DNA from: Lentisalinibacter sediminis
Lineage (GTDB): Bacteria; Pseudomonadota; Gammaproteobacteria; Steroidobacterales; Woeseiaceae
Assembly: GCF_040706615.1 (NCBI RefSeq)
Contig: NZ_JAPDRF010000002.1
Span: 186,001 to 250,000, forward strand
Reading direction: 5' to 3'
DNA: 64,000 bases
How positions within the stretch are numbered: the stretch's first letter is position 1; each line of letters begins with the position of its first letter. The position numbers and the translations under genes are program-made. Positions 1 through 9,266 of this stretch are shown piece after piece. The notes under the pieces are model-generated. The model had not been told where the DNA came from. It saw only the letters and a list, made by a program, of their open reading frames with translations, and did not search any database.

Positions 1-2876
1 CGGCCGAGCTCCGCCACGCGGCGGTCAAAGCGCACACGCTCGCTCTGGGCCGGGCCCGCGAGTACGGGTTCGCGGATGGAGGTGACGCGGAAGCTCTGCG
101 GTGCACCCACGGTCTCGACGCGGCCGTTGACGCGCCGCGCCAGGGCCACCGAATACTCGCCGGGCTCCACCAGCACGCCGTGACGGATCTCCCAGGGCGA
201 GGGCTCCTCCTCGCTCTCGGGCTCCCAGCGATTGAGGTCCGGGTAGCGCAGGTCCCATGCCACCCGGTGGAAACCGGCCTCGGCCGGCGCCTCGATGTGG
301 CGTACGACCTCTCCCGCCGCGTCGCGCACCGTCAGCCACACGGCCGGCGTATCCTCCAGTTCCTCGTCCAGCACGGTATCCCAGTCCGGGAACGGGATCG
401 GCGCCCCCTCGAGCTCCAGTTTCTTCTCACGTTCCCGGCGTTGCTCCTCCCGACTGCGGATCTTCTCCGGCAGGTAGTAGGTGAAGACCGCGCCGAAGGG
501 CGGATTCGGCGCCACGTAGAAGCTCGCGCCCTGGAATGCCTGGCAGCCCGGGGCGCCGCAGCCGAGGGGGTCACGGGGCACGTACCAGGCGGCATCGCGC
601 ACGGGGAACAGCACCGTCTCTTCGGCGAGCGTCTCCCCGCTCAGGTCGCGCAGCGGCGAGTAGTCGTCGAGCACGAAGAAACCGCGGCCGAAACTGGCGA
701 CAACCAGGTCGTTTTCCCGCCGCTGGATCTCGAGGTCCCGGAAAGAGATCGTGGGGATGCCGCCGTCCAGCTCGGTCCAGTTGCCGCCGCCATCCACGGT
801 GAAGAACAGGCCGAACTCCGTGGCCGCGAACAGCAGGTCCGGGTCGACGTGATCCTGGATCACCCGCCAGACAATGTGACGGTCAGGCAGGTCGTCGGCG
901 ATGCTGCGCCAGCTGCGGCCCCGGTTGGTGCTCTTCAGGATATGGGGCTGGAAGTCGCCGGCCTTGTGATTGTCCACCGCCACGTAGACGGTGTCCGGGT
1001 CGTGCAGGTCGGCCTTGATGTCGTTCACGTAGAAGTAGTCCGGCACGCCGGGCAGTGAGTCGATCTCGCGCCAGGTCTCGCCGCCGTCCTCCGTGATCTG
1101 GATGAGCCCGTCGTCGGTGCCCACGTAGATCAGACCCTCGACCAGCGGTGACTCGTCCAGGTTGGCGATGGTGCTGTACTGGGACATGGCGTAGAGGTCC
1201 CACGGGGCGTCGAAGCTCCAGCGCTTGCCCATCATCGGCTGGCGCAGCCGGTCGATGTCGCGGGTGAGGTCGCCGCTCAGCGAGCGCCACTCGTCGCCGC
1301 GATTGTCGCTGCGCCAGAGCCGCTGGCTGGCGAAGTACAGCCGTGCCGGATCGTGCGGACTGATCAGGATGGGCGCATCCCAGTTGAATCGCTCCTCCGG
1401 CTCGCCGCGGCCCGGCTGGGGCTGGATATAGACCGTCTCGCCGGTGCGCCGGTCGTACCGATTCAGGTTACCCCTCTGCCACTGCACGTAGACGATGTCC
1501 GGGTTGGTCGGATCGGCCTCGGGCTCGTGTCCGTCGCCGCCGAGGGCCACGAACCAGTCCGCATTACTGATGCCGTGGATATTCGCCGTGCGTGCCGGAC
1601 CGCCCTGGGTCGAATTGTCCTGGGTGCCGCCGTAGATGTTGTAGAAGGGTTCGTCGTAGTCCACCGAGACCTTGTAGAACTGCGTGATCGGCAGATTGGA
1701 GACGTAGCGCCAGGTCTCGCCGAGATCGAAGCTCTCGTAGATGCCGCCGTCGGTGCCGACGATGAGGTAGTCGGGATCGTCGGCGCGGAATGCCATCGCG
1801 TGATGGTCGACGTGTTTGGCATCCCGGCCCATCTTCGTGAAGTTGGCGCCGCCGTCGCCGGTGACGTGCAGATAGACGTCCATCTGGTAGACCCGGTCGA
1901 AGGCGTGAGGGCTCGCGAACAGCTCCTGGTAGTAATGGGGACCGGTGCCGGAGGAGAGATAGTCGTTGCGCTTCTCCCACGTCTCCCCGCCGTCCGCGGA
2001 GCGCCAGAAACCGCCGGTGCGGCGCTCGAGTTCGATGGTGGCGTAGACGACATCCGGATCCTGCGGCGAGATGGCCAGACCGATCTTGCCCATGTCGTCC
2101 TCGGGCAGCCCCTCGCTCAGTTCCCGCCAGGTCTCGCCGCCGTCTTCGGACTTGTGGATGCCGCTGCCCGGACCGCCGTTCATGAGCGCGGCCACGTTGC
2201 GATAGCGCTGCCAGGTCACCGCGTAGACCACATCCGGGTCGCGCGGGTCCAGGTGCACCTCGTTCGCGCCCGTGTATTCGTCGTCGCCGAGCAGCTCCTC
2301 CCAGGTCTCGCCGCCGTCGACGGACTTGTACAGACCACGCTGACCGCCGGCGGACCAGAGCGGGCCCTGAGCGGCCACCCAGATGACGTCCGAGTCCCGC
2401 GGGTCGATGCGGATCATGCCGATGTGCTCGGACCGCTCGAGACCCATGCGCTCCCAGGTCTCGCCGCCGTCCCGGCTGCGATACAGTCCGTCGCCGTAGC
2501 CCACGTGGCGCCCGCTCACGTTCTCGCCCGTGCCCACCCAGACCGTGTCCGGGTCGTTGGGGTCGAGGGTGATGCAGCCGATCGAATAGGAACTCTGGTC
2601 GTCGAAGATCGGCTCCCAGGTAGTGCCGGAGTTCGTCGTCCTCCACACGCCGCCGCTGCCCACCGCCACGTACCAGACGCTCGGGTCCTCGGGGTGCAGC
2701 ACGATGTCGGCGATGCGCCCGGACATGAAGGCCGGCCCGACGTTGCGGAGCTCCAGCCCTTCCAGGGTGGCTGCGTTGAGTCCCGGCTCGACCTCCTCGT
2801 CGGTCGCGTCAGCCGCGAAGACGGCAAGGGGGAGTAACAGGGATGCGAACAGCAGTCTGGCGGACATCTTCATCAT
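1..2876 (-). CDS. Secreted Asp-box (BNR/VPS10-like) beta-propeller protein, C-terminus cut by window edge
   Basis: The frame is open from an ATG at 2876 to the window edge, giving 958 codons with no stop. Residues 1-22 form a signal peptide ending in VFA-AD, so the product should be exported. The rest holds about eleven Asp-box motifs of the form S-x-D-x-G-x-T-W (SRDGGETW, SVDGGETW, SEDGGETW, SADGGETW, SFDLGETW, TEDGGETW and variants), each starting a propeller blade, as in sialidase, sortilin/VPS10 and xyloglucanase-like folds. I see no catalytic set that would name a substrate, so glycosidase and binding roles are both open. An AAAGG stretch lies just before the start. Family members are usually about 1000-1060 residues, so little is missing. 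It stands alone, 88 bp from the next gene. Confidence 0.85.
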   Translation of the reverse strand, partial: MMKMSARLLFASLLLPLAVFAADATDEEVEPGLNAATLEGLELRNVGPAFMSGRIADIVLHPEDPSVWYVAVGSGGVWRTTNSGTTWEPIFDDQSSYSIGCITLDPNDPDTVWVGTGENVSGRHVGYGDGLYRSRDGGETWERMGLERSEHIGMIRIDPRDSDVIWVAAQGPLWSAGGQRGLYKSVDGGETWEELLGDDEYTGANEVHLDPRDPDVVYAVTWQRYRNVAALMNGGPGSGIHKSEDGGETWRELSEGLPEDDMGKIGLAISPQDPDVVYATIELERRTGGFWRSADGGETWEKRNDYLSSGTGPHYYQELFASPHAFDRVYQMDVYLHVTGDGGANFTKMGRDAKHVDHHAMAFRADDPDYLIVGTDGGIYESFDLGETWRYVSNLPITQFYKVSVDYDEPFYNIYGGTQDNSTQGGPARTANIHGISNADWFVALGGDGHEPEADPTNPDIVYVQWQRGNLNRYDRRTGETVYIQPQPGRGEPEERFNWDAPILISPHDPARLYFASQRLWRSDNRGDEWRSLSGDLTRDIDRLRQPMMGKRWSFDAPWDLYAMSQYSTIANLDESPLVEGLIYVGTDDGLIQITEDGGETWREIDSLPGVPDYFYVNDIKADLHDPDTVYVAVDNHKAGDFQPHILKSTNRGRSWRSIADDLPDRHIVWRVIQDHVDPDLLFAATEFGLFFTVDGGGNWTELDGGIPTISFRDLEIQRRENDLVVASFGRGFFVLDDYSPLRDLSGETLAEETVLFPVRDAAWYVPRDPLGCGAPGCQAFQGASFYVAPNPPFGAVFTYYLPEKIRSREEQRREREKKLELEGAPIPFPDWDTVLDEELEDTPAVWLTVRDAAGEVVRHIEAPAEAGFHRVAWDLRYPDLNRWEPESEEEPSPWEIRHGVLVEPGEYSVALARRVNGRVETVGAPQSFRVTSIREPVLAGPAQSERVRFDRRVAELG
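1071..2471. repeat. Recurrent 18-bp Asp-box DNA repeat inside the propeller gene
   Basis: The plus-strand string ccaggtctcgccgccgtc is identical at 1071-1088, 2127-2144, 2301-2318 and 2454-2471. Several one- or two-base variants lie between them. It encodes the DGGETW core of the Asp-box on the minus strand. Conservation at the DNA level, third positions included, suggests recent internal duplication or conversion between blades. Confidence 0.7.
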
Positions 2877-2964
2877 CCATCCTTTGTTGTGCTAACCGGT
2901 TTTCCGCCCTGCGGATGGCCGGGCGGATGGGGTAGGTCACTATGCCATAACCGGCGGCGCGGGT

Positions 2965-3981
2965 TCAGCGGAAGCGGACGCCCAGGCACTCCGCGAGCAC
3001 CCGGCGCAGCGCCGGCAGCGAGGCCGGGTCCAGCACGTTGATGGCCGGCACGCCGCTCAGCTTGCGCACCAGCGCTATCGCCGCGCTGGTGCTCGTGGCC
3101 GGCCCCATGACCACGTCCGGGCGCAGGCCGAAGGCATGCTCGACGCCGGTGACCGCATAGGGATCGGAGGCACACAGGACGGCGCAGCGGATCCGCTCGC
3201 CGAGCTCGGCAATGGCCGCGGCACCGTTGTAGGGCTCCAGTGGCGAGGCACCGGCTTCCACCACCACCACGTCGGGCCGGCGCCGCGCGATGCGCCCGAG
3301 CAGCGGCCGGATGGCTGCAAGGAATACGTCCTCCGGTACCACGGTGGAAGGCAGGCCTGCGTCCACGAAGTCGAACACCGCATCGGCACCTGCGTCCTGG
3401 AAACTGAGCACGTCGCGGTAGCGGCCGGCTCCCGTGAGCTTCACGCCGACCACGTCGAGACCGGCAGTCGAGAGCTCGTGGACGATGACGCGTCCCGCGG
3501 TCGTCTTGCCGGCCGACATCGAGGTGCCGTACAGCAGCACCACCGGGACCTCGAGGGGCTGCGGCTCGGCCGGCTCGACGAAGTCCCCCATCGCGAGCTT
3601 GCGGCCGTCGCGCAGCACATGCCCCCGGTACTCCAGCGTGAGCGGCCGGGGCAATATGAGCGAGAGGGAGACGAAGCGCCCGAACAGGCCGGCGCCGGTC
3701 ATCGCATGCATCTCGTCGCCTTCTATGTCGCGCCAGCTGCCGACCCCTTCCAGCGTGGCCTCCCGGTTGCCGAAGGCGCCCACCACGAGATCGCCCGGCA
3801 GCACCCGCACGTGCCGGCCCGTGGCGGTCTCGATCTCGTACAACGGACCGGGCGTACCGGTCACGGCGCCCACCACGTAGTCGCCTCCCGCCCAGGCCGT
3901 ATGCGGGAGGCGTTCGATGGCGAACGGCTCCACGTCCAGGTCCGCGATGCGGGTCAGGCTACCGAGGAATAGGCCGGTCAT
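2965..3981 (-). CDS. P-loop NTPase-fold protein of unknown function
   Basis: This 338-residue protein starts at ATG 3981, which overlaps the stop of the upstream M20 peptidase gene (ATGA). The N-terminal 140 residues form an unassigned beta-rich domain. A modified Walker A motif, GTSMSAGKTT, sits at residues 152-161 and a hydrophobic strand with VVVVEAGAS near 238-246. This order resembles dethiobiotin-synthetase-like and DUF1611-like P-loop proteins, which use ATP to phosphorylate or ligate small molecules. I cannot name a substrate. Translational coupling to an M20 metallopeptidase suggests both act on one amide or N-acyl amino-acid compound. It is the last gene of a three-gene operon. Confidence 0.7.
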   Translation of the reverse strand: MTGLFLGSLTRIADLDVEPFAIERLPHTAWAGGDYVVGAVTGTPGPLYEIETATGRHVRVLPGDLVVGAFGNREATLEGVGSWRDIEGDEMHAMTGAGLFGRFVSLSLILPRPLTLEYRGHVLRDGRKLAMGDFVEPAEPQPLEVPVVLLYGTSMSAGKTTAGRVIVHELSTAGLDVVGVKLTGAGRYRDVLSFQDAGADAVFDFVDAGLPSTVVPEDVFLAAIRPLLGRIARRRPDVVVVEAGASPLEPYNGAAAIAELGERIRCAVLCASDPYAVTGVEHAFGLRPDVVMGPATSTSAAIALVRKLSGVPAINVLDPASLPALRRVLAECLGVRFR

Positions 3982-5153
3982 GCCTCGCCTCCCCCGGCGA
4001 TGTCCGGCGCGAGGAGCAGGGAGCCCAGCAGCGCGGTGCGCTCCAGCGTGCGGTCGAGGTACAGGAACTCGTGCTCGGCATGGGCGCCGTCGCCGACCGG
4101 GCCGAGTCCGTCCAGGGTGGCGGTGTACAGGCTGGTGGTATTGCCGTCGGAGCCGCCGCCGGCTCGGGCCTCGGTGAGATGGAGTCCGAGCGCCTCGCCA
4201 TGGGCCAGGGCCGTCTCCCACAGGGCACGGTTGCGGGGCGTCGGCTCCAGGGCCGGCCGGCCGAAGTCGCCCTCGGCGCGGATGCGCACGCCCGGCGTCT
4301 CCGGCTCGAGACCCCGGATGGCCGCATCGATGCGCTGCGCATCGTCATGGGTCGGCACGCGGACGTCGATCACCGCCTGACTGAGCGGCGCGATCACGTT
4401 GGGCCGCATGCCGCCGTCCACCGTCCCCACGTTCACGGAGACGCCGCGCTCACCGTCATTCAGCGCGAACAGCTTCTGGATGACGTGCGAGAGTTCCAGG
4501 ATGGCGCTGGCGCCGCCCTCCGGGTCCAGTCCCGCGTGAGCCGCCTTGCCGTGCACGGTCACGGTGTAGCGCGCCACTCCCTTGCGCGCCGTCTTCAGCT
4601 GCCCCTCCGCGCCCAGCGAGGGCTCCAGCACGTAGGCGCGCCGGGCGATGCGCGCGAGCCGGCGGACGTGGCGGCCGGAGTCGCGGCTGCCGATCTCCTC
4701 GTCCGCGTTGACGAACACCACCGGCGTGAGGGGCGGCTCGAGACCGAGGGCGCGCAGGGCCGCCAGCGCGAAGACGATTTGCGCGAGCCCGCCCTTCATG
4801 TCGAATACGCCGGGCCCGCGGATGACGTTGCCGTCCACCTCGAACGGCCGCTCGGCCAACGTGCCGACGGGCCAGACCGTATCGTAGTGGCCGATCAGAA
4901 GCTGCACGCCGGCGCCGCGGCGCCGGTGGCGAGGCCGCGCATAGAGATGACCCCCGGTCCGATGGCCGTGCAGCGGCTGCGTGTGGTAGCCGAGTTCTTC
5001 CAGGCCGGCTGCGAGCACGGAGCGCACGCGCCGCTGGGTCTCGGGCACGGACGAGGGGGATTCCGCCTCGACCAGGTCGCGCAGGAAAGCGATGAGCCGG
5101 TCCCGCTCGGTCTCGAGCTGCGCCAGGATCTCGGGTCCACGCAGCCGGTCCAT
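3978..5153 (-). CDS. M20-family zinc metallopeptidase (carboxypeptidase G2/ArgE-like)
   Basis: This 391-residue protein should hydrolyse a peptide or N-acyl amino-acid bond with a two-zinc centre. The metal ligands are visible: H89 and D91 in HYD, D118 in DMKGG, the E152-E153 pair in NADEEIGS, E177, and H361 in AEHEF near the end. The dimerisation domain with HGKAAHAGLD lies around 201-210. Nothing suggests export, so it is cytoplasmic. The gene starts 3 bp after the flavin reductase stop and its own stop overlaps the P-loop gene start, so the three are co-transcribed. Substrate assignment among carboxypeptidase G2, ArgE and DapE subfamilies is not possible from motifs alone. Confidence 0.9.
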   Translation of the reverse strand: MDRLRGPEILAQLETERDRLIAFLRDLVEAESPSSVPETQRRVRSVLAAGLEELGYHTQPLHGHRTGGHLYARPRHRRRGAGVQLLIGHYDTVWPVGTLAERPFEVDGNVIRGPGVFDMKGGLAQIVFALAALRALGLEPPLTPVVFVNADEEIGSRDSGRHVRRLARIARRAYVLEPSLGAEGQLKTARKGVARYTVTVHGKAAHAGLDPEGGASAILELSHVIQKLFALNDGERGVSVNVGTVDGGMRPNVIAPLSQAVIDVRVPTHDDAQRIDAAIRGLEPETPGVRIRAEGDFGRPALEPTPRNRALWETALAHGEALGLHLTEARAGGGSDGNTTSLYTATLDGLGPVGDGAHAEHEFLYLDRTLERTALLGSLLLAPDIAGGGEA

Positions 5154-5156
5154 GGC

Positions 5157-5765
5157 CTATTTCTTCATGTCGGCCGGGAACGGGAAGGCGTTCGACGCGT
5201 CGATGCTCGCGAAGCGCCCGGGGTGGAGATAGGCGAACAGGGGCGCGTCGCGGATGAGCTCCTGGTCGTCGCGGTCGGAGGTGCGCAGCGCGGCGGCATC
5301 GATCCTTGCGGCGACGATGCGACCGGTGACCAGGCTGTTGACGCCGAAGTCATCGTAGGTCCGGTGGTGCTCGCATTCCAGGAACAGATATGCGTCCTCG
5401 ATGAACACGCCGTCGATAGTCTCCGCCGGGAACGTGGTGAAAGCATCCAGGACCGGCTTTTCCCCGGAGTCACATCGCGGCGAGGCGGCCAGGCCGGCGA
5501 ACAGGACCTGAGAGGGCCTCGGGTAGCTGACCGTGAAGACGCCCGTGCGGCGGATGTTGCGGTAGGTGCTGTGGGACGGCGTGCAGACGAAGCCGAAGTA
5601 GTTCTCCCAGCCCATTGGGCTGACCATGTGCTTGGGAGCGAAGTCCGGGCTGCCGTCCTCGTCCCGGGTGCCCACCAGTACCAGCGGCGCCACCGTGAAG
5701 CAGCGTTCCCAGACGGGGCGCGACACATCCAGCGTCACGAGCCGGCTGCGGGGTGTGTCTGTCAT
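5157..5765 (-). CDS. Flavin reductase-like FMN-binding split-barrel protein
   Basis: This 202-residue protein has the split-barrel layout of the flavin reductase/DIM6-NTAB family: an N-terminal strand with PLVLVGTRDEDGSP, then KHMVSPMGWENYFGFVCTP, and an NIRRTGVFTVSYP segment, the usual FMN contact regions. Members reduce FMN/FAD with NAD(P)H or keep bound FMN for reductive steps. GGAGG lies five bases before the ATG. It is the first gene of the leftward operon with the M20 peptidase and the P-loop protein. No partner flavin monooxygenase is adjacent, so its electron acceptor is unclear. Confidence 0.85.
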   Translation of the reverse strand: MTDTPRSRLVTLDVSRPVWERCFTVAPLVLVGTRDEDGSPDFAPKHMVSPMGWENYFGFVCTPSHSTYRNIRRTGVFTVSYPRPSQVLFAGLAASPRCDSGEKPVLDAFTTFPAETIDGVFIEDAYLFLECEHHRTYDDFGVNSLVTGRIVAARIDAAALRTSDRDDQELIRDAPLFAYLHPGRFASIDASNAFPFPADMKK

Positions 5766-5896
5766 CCCGACCTCCCTGGGCTATCTGCAAGAGGCAGTCT
5801 GCGAGCGGCCGCCTGCGGGTCTCGCTTCCACGCTACCGCCGGTCCCGGGCCGGACCAATAAGTAGATGCCGCCGGCACGAGGGCCTCAGGAGAAGT

Positions 5897-6358
5897 TCAG
5901 GGGATGGGCAGCTCCGTCGTGCGCCGCACCGTGCGCAGAGCGACGCTGGAGTGCACCCGGGCGACGCCCGGCAGCGTGGCGAGGTGCTGGCGATGGATGC
6001 GCTCGAAGTCCGCCATGTCGGCGACCACCAGACGCAGCAGGTAATCGAACTCGCCGGTCATGAGATAGCACTCCATCACCTCCGGCAGCTCGCGCACCGC
6101 CGCCTCGAACGCGTCGAGATCGCTCTGCTCCTCGCGCTGCAGCGTGATGCTGACGAAGACGTTGCCCGGCAGCCCCGCCCGGTTCTGGTCGAGCAGCGCC
6201 GCGTAGCGCTCGATGAGCCCGCCCCGCTCCAGCGCGCGCACCCGGCGCAGGCAGGCGGATTCGGAGAGATTCACGCGGGCCGCGAGTTCTACGTTGCTGA
6301 TGCGCCCGTCGCGCTGCAGGGCGCGCAGTATGGCTCTGTCGTATCGGTCCATATTCAT
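5897..6358 (-). CDS. Lrp/AsnC-family transcriptional regulator
   Basis: This 153-residue protein has an N-terminal winged HTH (about residues 4-50, with SNVELAARVNLSESACLRRV as the recognition region) and a C-terminal RAM/AsnC ligand domain (about 65-145, with VMECYLMTGEFDYLLRL). Lrp-type proteins form dimers to octamers and respond to amino acids. It is divergent from alanine dehydrogenase across about 140 bp, the arrangement seen for dedicated ald activators such as AlaR/BkdR-type regulators. Control of ald by L-alanine is therefore the likely role, as inference. No RBS is obvious before the ATG at 6358; an in-frame ATG two codons later is an alternative. Confidence 0.92.
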   Translation of the reverse strand: MNMDRYDRAILRALQRDGRISNVELAARVNLSESACLRRVRALERGGLIERYAALLDQNRAGLPGNVFVSITLQREEQSDLDAFEAAVRELPEVMECYLMTGEFDYLLRLVVADMADFERIHRQHLATLPGVARVHSSVALRTVRRTTELPIP

Positions 6359-6372
6359 CGCAGGAGATTGCG

Positions 6373-6389
6373 TATTAGTAATTAGTTAC
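6373..6389. promoter_or_regulatory. Candidate Lrp-type site between the lrp-like gene and ald
   Basis: A 17-bp A/T-only-rich island (tattagtaattagttac) stands out in GC-rich DNA and includes the imperfect dyad gtaa-ttag-ttac. Lrp-family sites are AT-rich dyads, and the island sits 15 bp upstream of the regulator start. Function is inferred from position and composition only. Confidence 0.35.
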
Positions 6390-6500
6390 CGCAGATTCTG
6401 CCACGAAAGTGGGTCGGCATGCCCGTGATTCGCAACGCCCGCCCGCGCCCGGCGTTATGCTGTTTCTATCTGAGACTGCCGGCGAGACAGGGGGATCATC

Positions 6501-7622
6501 ATGCGTATCGGCGTACCGAAAGAGATCAAGGTCCACGAGTACCGGGTCGGCATGGTGCCGGCTGGCGTGAAGGAGATGGTGCAGGCAGGTCACGAGGTGG
6601 TCGTCGAGACCGGCGCCGGGCTCGCCATCAACATGACCGACGACGACTACCGCGCGGCCGGCGCCAGCATCGCCGCGGACGCCGCCGAGGTGTTCGAGCA
6701 GGGCGAGCTCATCGTCAAGGTGAAGGAGCCCCAGCTGAAGGAATGCGAGATGCTGCACGAGGGGCAGGTGCTGTTCACCTATCTGCATCTCGCCGCCGAC
6801 CCCCAGCAGGCCGAGGGCCTGGTCAAGTCCGGCTGCACGGCCATCGCCTACGAGACAGTCACCGGCCCCGGCGGCTCGTTGCCGCTGCTGACGCCCATGA
6901 GCGAGGTGGCCGGACGCATGTCCATCCAGGCCGGTGCCTTCGCGCTGCAGAAGGCCGGCGGCGGCCGCGGCATCCTGCTGGGTGGCGTGCCCGGCGTGCG
7001 GCCCGCCCGGGTCGTCGTGCTGGGCGGCGGCGTCGCCGGCACGAATGCGGCGGAGATGGCCATCGGCCTCGGCGCCGAGGTGACGGTGATCGACCGCTCC
7101 GTGCCCCGTCTGCGGCAGCTGAACGACATCTTCGGCGGCCGCCTGAAGACGGAATTCTCCACCCAGCATTCCATCGACACCCTGGTGCCGCGCGCGGATC
7201 TCGTGATCGGCTCGGTGCTGATCACCGGCCACGCCGCGCCGAAGCTGGTGACGGCGGAGCACGTGAAGGCGATGTGGCCGGGCTCGGTGCTGGTCGATAT
7301 CTCCATCGACCAGGGCGGCTGCTTCGAGACCAGCCGGCCGACCACCCACGCAGAGCCCACCTACATCGTGGACGACGTCGTGCACTACTGCGTCACGAAC
7401 ATGCCCGGCGCGGTGCCGCGCACCTCCACGTTCGCGCTGACCAACGTGACGCTGCCATTCGTGCGCGCGCTGGCGGACCACGGCTGGCGCAAGGCGCTGG
7501 CGGCGGACGTGCACCTGGCCCGCGGGCTGAACGTGCATGCCGGCCATGTGACCCACGAGGCCGTGGCGGAGGATCTCGGCTACAGCTACATGCCGGCGGA
7601 GGAAGCAGTCAGCGCGGCGTGA
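6501..7622 (+). CDS. ald: Alanine dehydrogenase
   Basis: This 373-residue enzyme matches the usual length of NAD-dependent alanine dehydrogenase, which interconverts L-alanine with pyruvate and ammonia. Known active-site residues fall at their textbook numbers: R15 and K75 for substrate binding, H96 as acid/base, S134 and D270. The Rossmann motif GGGVAGTNAAEMAIG is near 175-189. The protein begins MRIGVPKEI, which is typical. GGGGGAT lies just upstream of the ATG. The divergent Lrp-like regulator suggests induction by alanine for use as carbon and nitrogen source. Confidence 0.97.
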   Translation: MRIGVPKEIKVHEYRVGMVPAGVKEMVQAGHEVVVETGAGLAINMTDDDYRAAGASIAADAAEVFEQGELIVKVKEPQLKECEMLHEGQVLFTYLHLAADPQQAEGLVKSGCTAIAYETVTGPGGSLPLLTPMSEVAGRMSIQAGAFALQKAGGGRGILLGGVPGVRPARVVVLGGGVAGTNAAEMAIGLGAEVTVIDRSVPRLRQLNDIFGGRLKTEFSTQHSIDTLVPRADLVIGSVLITGHAAPKLVTAEHVKAMWPGSVLVDISIDQGGCFETSRPTTHAEPTYIVDDVVHYCVTNMPGAVPRTSTFALTNVTLPFVRALADHGWRKALAADVHLARGLNVHAGHVTHEAVAEDLGYSYMPAEEAVSAA

Positions 7623-7650
7623 CGCCGGGGTCGCCGCCCGAGCCACCGCC

Positions 7651-7667
7651 CGGACCCGACCGGTCCG
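7651..7667. terminator. GC hairpin between convergent genes
   Basis: Perfect 6-bp arms CGGACC/GGTCCG (7651-7656 and 7662-7667) with a 5-base loop lie in the 66-bp gap between ald and the convergent ligase gene. There is no T-run on either strand, so termination here is only a guess. Confidence 0.3.
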
Positions 7668-7688
7668 CCCTCCCGCGGGCTGGCTGCA

Positions 7689-9266
7689 CTAGCCGGACAC
7701 CCGGCGCCCGCCCTGCCAGTAGCGGTCGCGGAGCTTGAACTTCTGCAGCTTGCCCGTGGCGGTACGGGGCAGTTCATCGATGAACTCCACCGACGTGGGG
7801 CACTTGAAGTGCGCCATGTTTTCCCGGCAGAAGGCGATCAGCTCCTCCTCGCCGAGCTCGTGACCGTCACGCAGTACCACCAGGGCCTTCGGCGTCTCGC
7901 CCCACTTCTCGTGGGGCACGCCGATGACGGCACACTCCAGCACGGCCGGATGCCGGTACAGCGTGTCCTCGATGTCCGGCGAGCTGATGTTCTCGCCGCC
8001 GGAGATGATCACGTCCTTCTTGCGGTCTACGATATGGATGTTGCCGACGGCGTCCCACACAGCGAGATCGCCGGTGTGGAAGTAGCCGTCGCGGATGGCT
8101 CTGTCCGTCTCCTCGGGCTGCTCCCAGTAACCCTCGAACACGACGTTGGAGCGGGCGCAGACCTCGCCCACCGACTCACCGTCCTTCGGCACCTCGTTGT
8201 CGTCGCCGTCCAGCAACCGGATATCGACGCCGATGGCCGGCACGCCGGCACGCGCCCGGCGCTGCCAGTCGTCCTCCGCCGTCGCGAAATCCGGGCTGGA
8301 GTAAGTCAGGAACGGTGACGTCTCGGTGAGGCCGTAGAGCTGGATGAACTCCCAGCCGAGCTCGCGCTCCAACCGCTCGATGAAGGCGGCGGGCGGCGGC
8401 GCACCGGCCACCGTGAACCGCGGCTTCACGACGATATCGTGGGCGTCCTTGTCGGGGTAGTCGAGGATCGTGCGCAACACCGCGGGCGCCATGCAGGCGA
8501 AGGTCACCCCCTCCTGCTCCATCAGCTCATAGATGCGCCGACCCTCCACCGCACGCAGGACGACGTGCGTGCCGCCCATCCCGGTCAGCGCGTAGACGCC
8601 GCCCCAGCCGTTGACGTGGAACAGCGGCAGCGTCCACAGCTCCACGTCGTCATGGGCGACGCGCAGATGGGCGATCAGGCTGTAGGCGTTGAGGTAGCAG
8701 TTGCGGTGCGTGAGCATGACGCCCTTTGGCCGCGCGGTGGTGCCGGACGTGTAGTTGATGGAGACCACGTCGTTCTCGTTCCGCGCCGGAGGCGCCGGAG
8801 CGTCCGGCGACGCCGCCGCGATGAGCGTCTCCCAGTCCGTCCAGCCGTCCCGTTCGGCGCCGTCGTGGGCCGCCACCACCCAGTGCTCCACCGCAGGCAG
8901 CCGGTCGCGGATGGCGTCCACCATGTCGGTGTACTCGTAGTCCACCAGCACCGCCTTCACGCCGGCATGGTCGATGATGTAGGCGTGGTCCTCCGGCGTC
9001 AGCCGGTAGTTCAGGGGCACCAGGATCGCGCCGATGCGGGCGGTGGCGAAGAAGCTCTCCAGGAAGAAGTGGGAGTTCGGACTCAGGATGCAGACCCGGT
9101 CGCCCTGGCCGATGCCGAGCCCCGCCAGCGCGTTGGCGAGGCGGTACACCCTTTCGGCGTACTCCGCGTAAGTGTAGCGGCGGTCGCCGTCCACGACCGC
9201 GGTCTTGTCCGGGTACAGGCGCACGGGGCGCTCCAGGAAATCGTCGACGAGCAGCGGTACCTGCAT
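7689..9266 (-). CDS. Acyl-CoA ligase (AMP-forming, fatty-acid type)
   Basis: This 525-residue member of the ANL superfamily activates a carboxylic acid through an acyl-adenylate and transfers it to CoA. The phosphate-binding motif YTSGTTARPKGVML lies near 172-185, the A5 motif GLTETS near 318, a GYFHTGDLAV hinge segment near 400-410, and the C-terminal lysine in RTATGKLQKFKL near 508-516. The overall pattern fits medium/long-chain fatty-acyl-CoA ligases of the FadD3/AlkK kind. AAGGGGG precedes the ATG. It is convergent with ald, divergent from the antiporter gene, and not in an operon. Confidence 0.92.
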   Translation of the reverse strand: MQVPLLVDDFLERPVRLYPDKTAVVDGDRRYTYAEYAERVYRLANALAGLGIGQGDRVCILSPNSHFFLESFFATARIGAILVPLNYRLTPEDHAYIIDHAGVKAVLVDYEYTDMVDAIRDRLPAVEHWVVAAHDGAERDGWTDWETLIAAASPDAPAPPARNENDVVSINYTSGTTARPKGVMLTHRNCYLNAYSLIAHLRVAHDDVELWTLPLFHVNGWGGVYALTGMGGTHVVLRAVEGRRIYELMEQEGVTFACMAPAVLRTILDYPDKDAHDIVVKPRFTVAGAPPPAAFIERLERELGWEFIQLYGLTETSPFLTYSSPDFATAEDDWQRRARAGVPAIGVDIRLLDGDDNEVPKDGESVGEVCARSNVVFEGYWEQPEETDRAIRDGYFHTGDLAVWDAVGNIHIVDRKKDVIISGGENISSPDIEDTLYRHPAVLECAVIGVPHEKWGETPKALVVLRDGHELGEEELIAFCRENMAHFKCPTSVEFIDELPRTATGKLQKFKLRDRYWQGGRRVSG

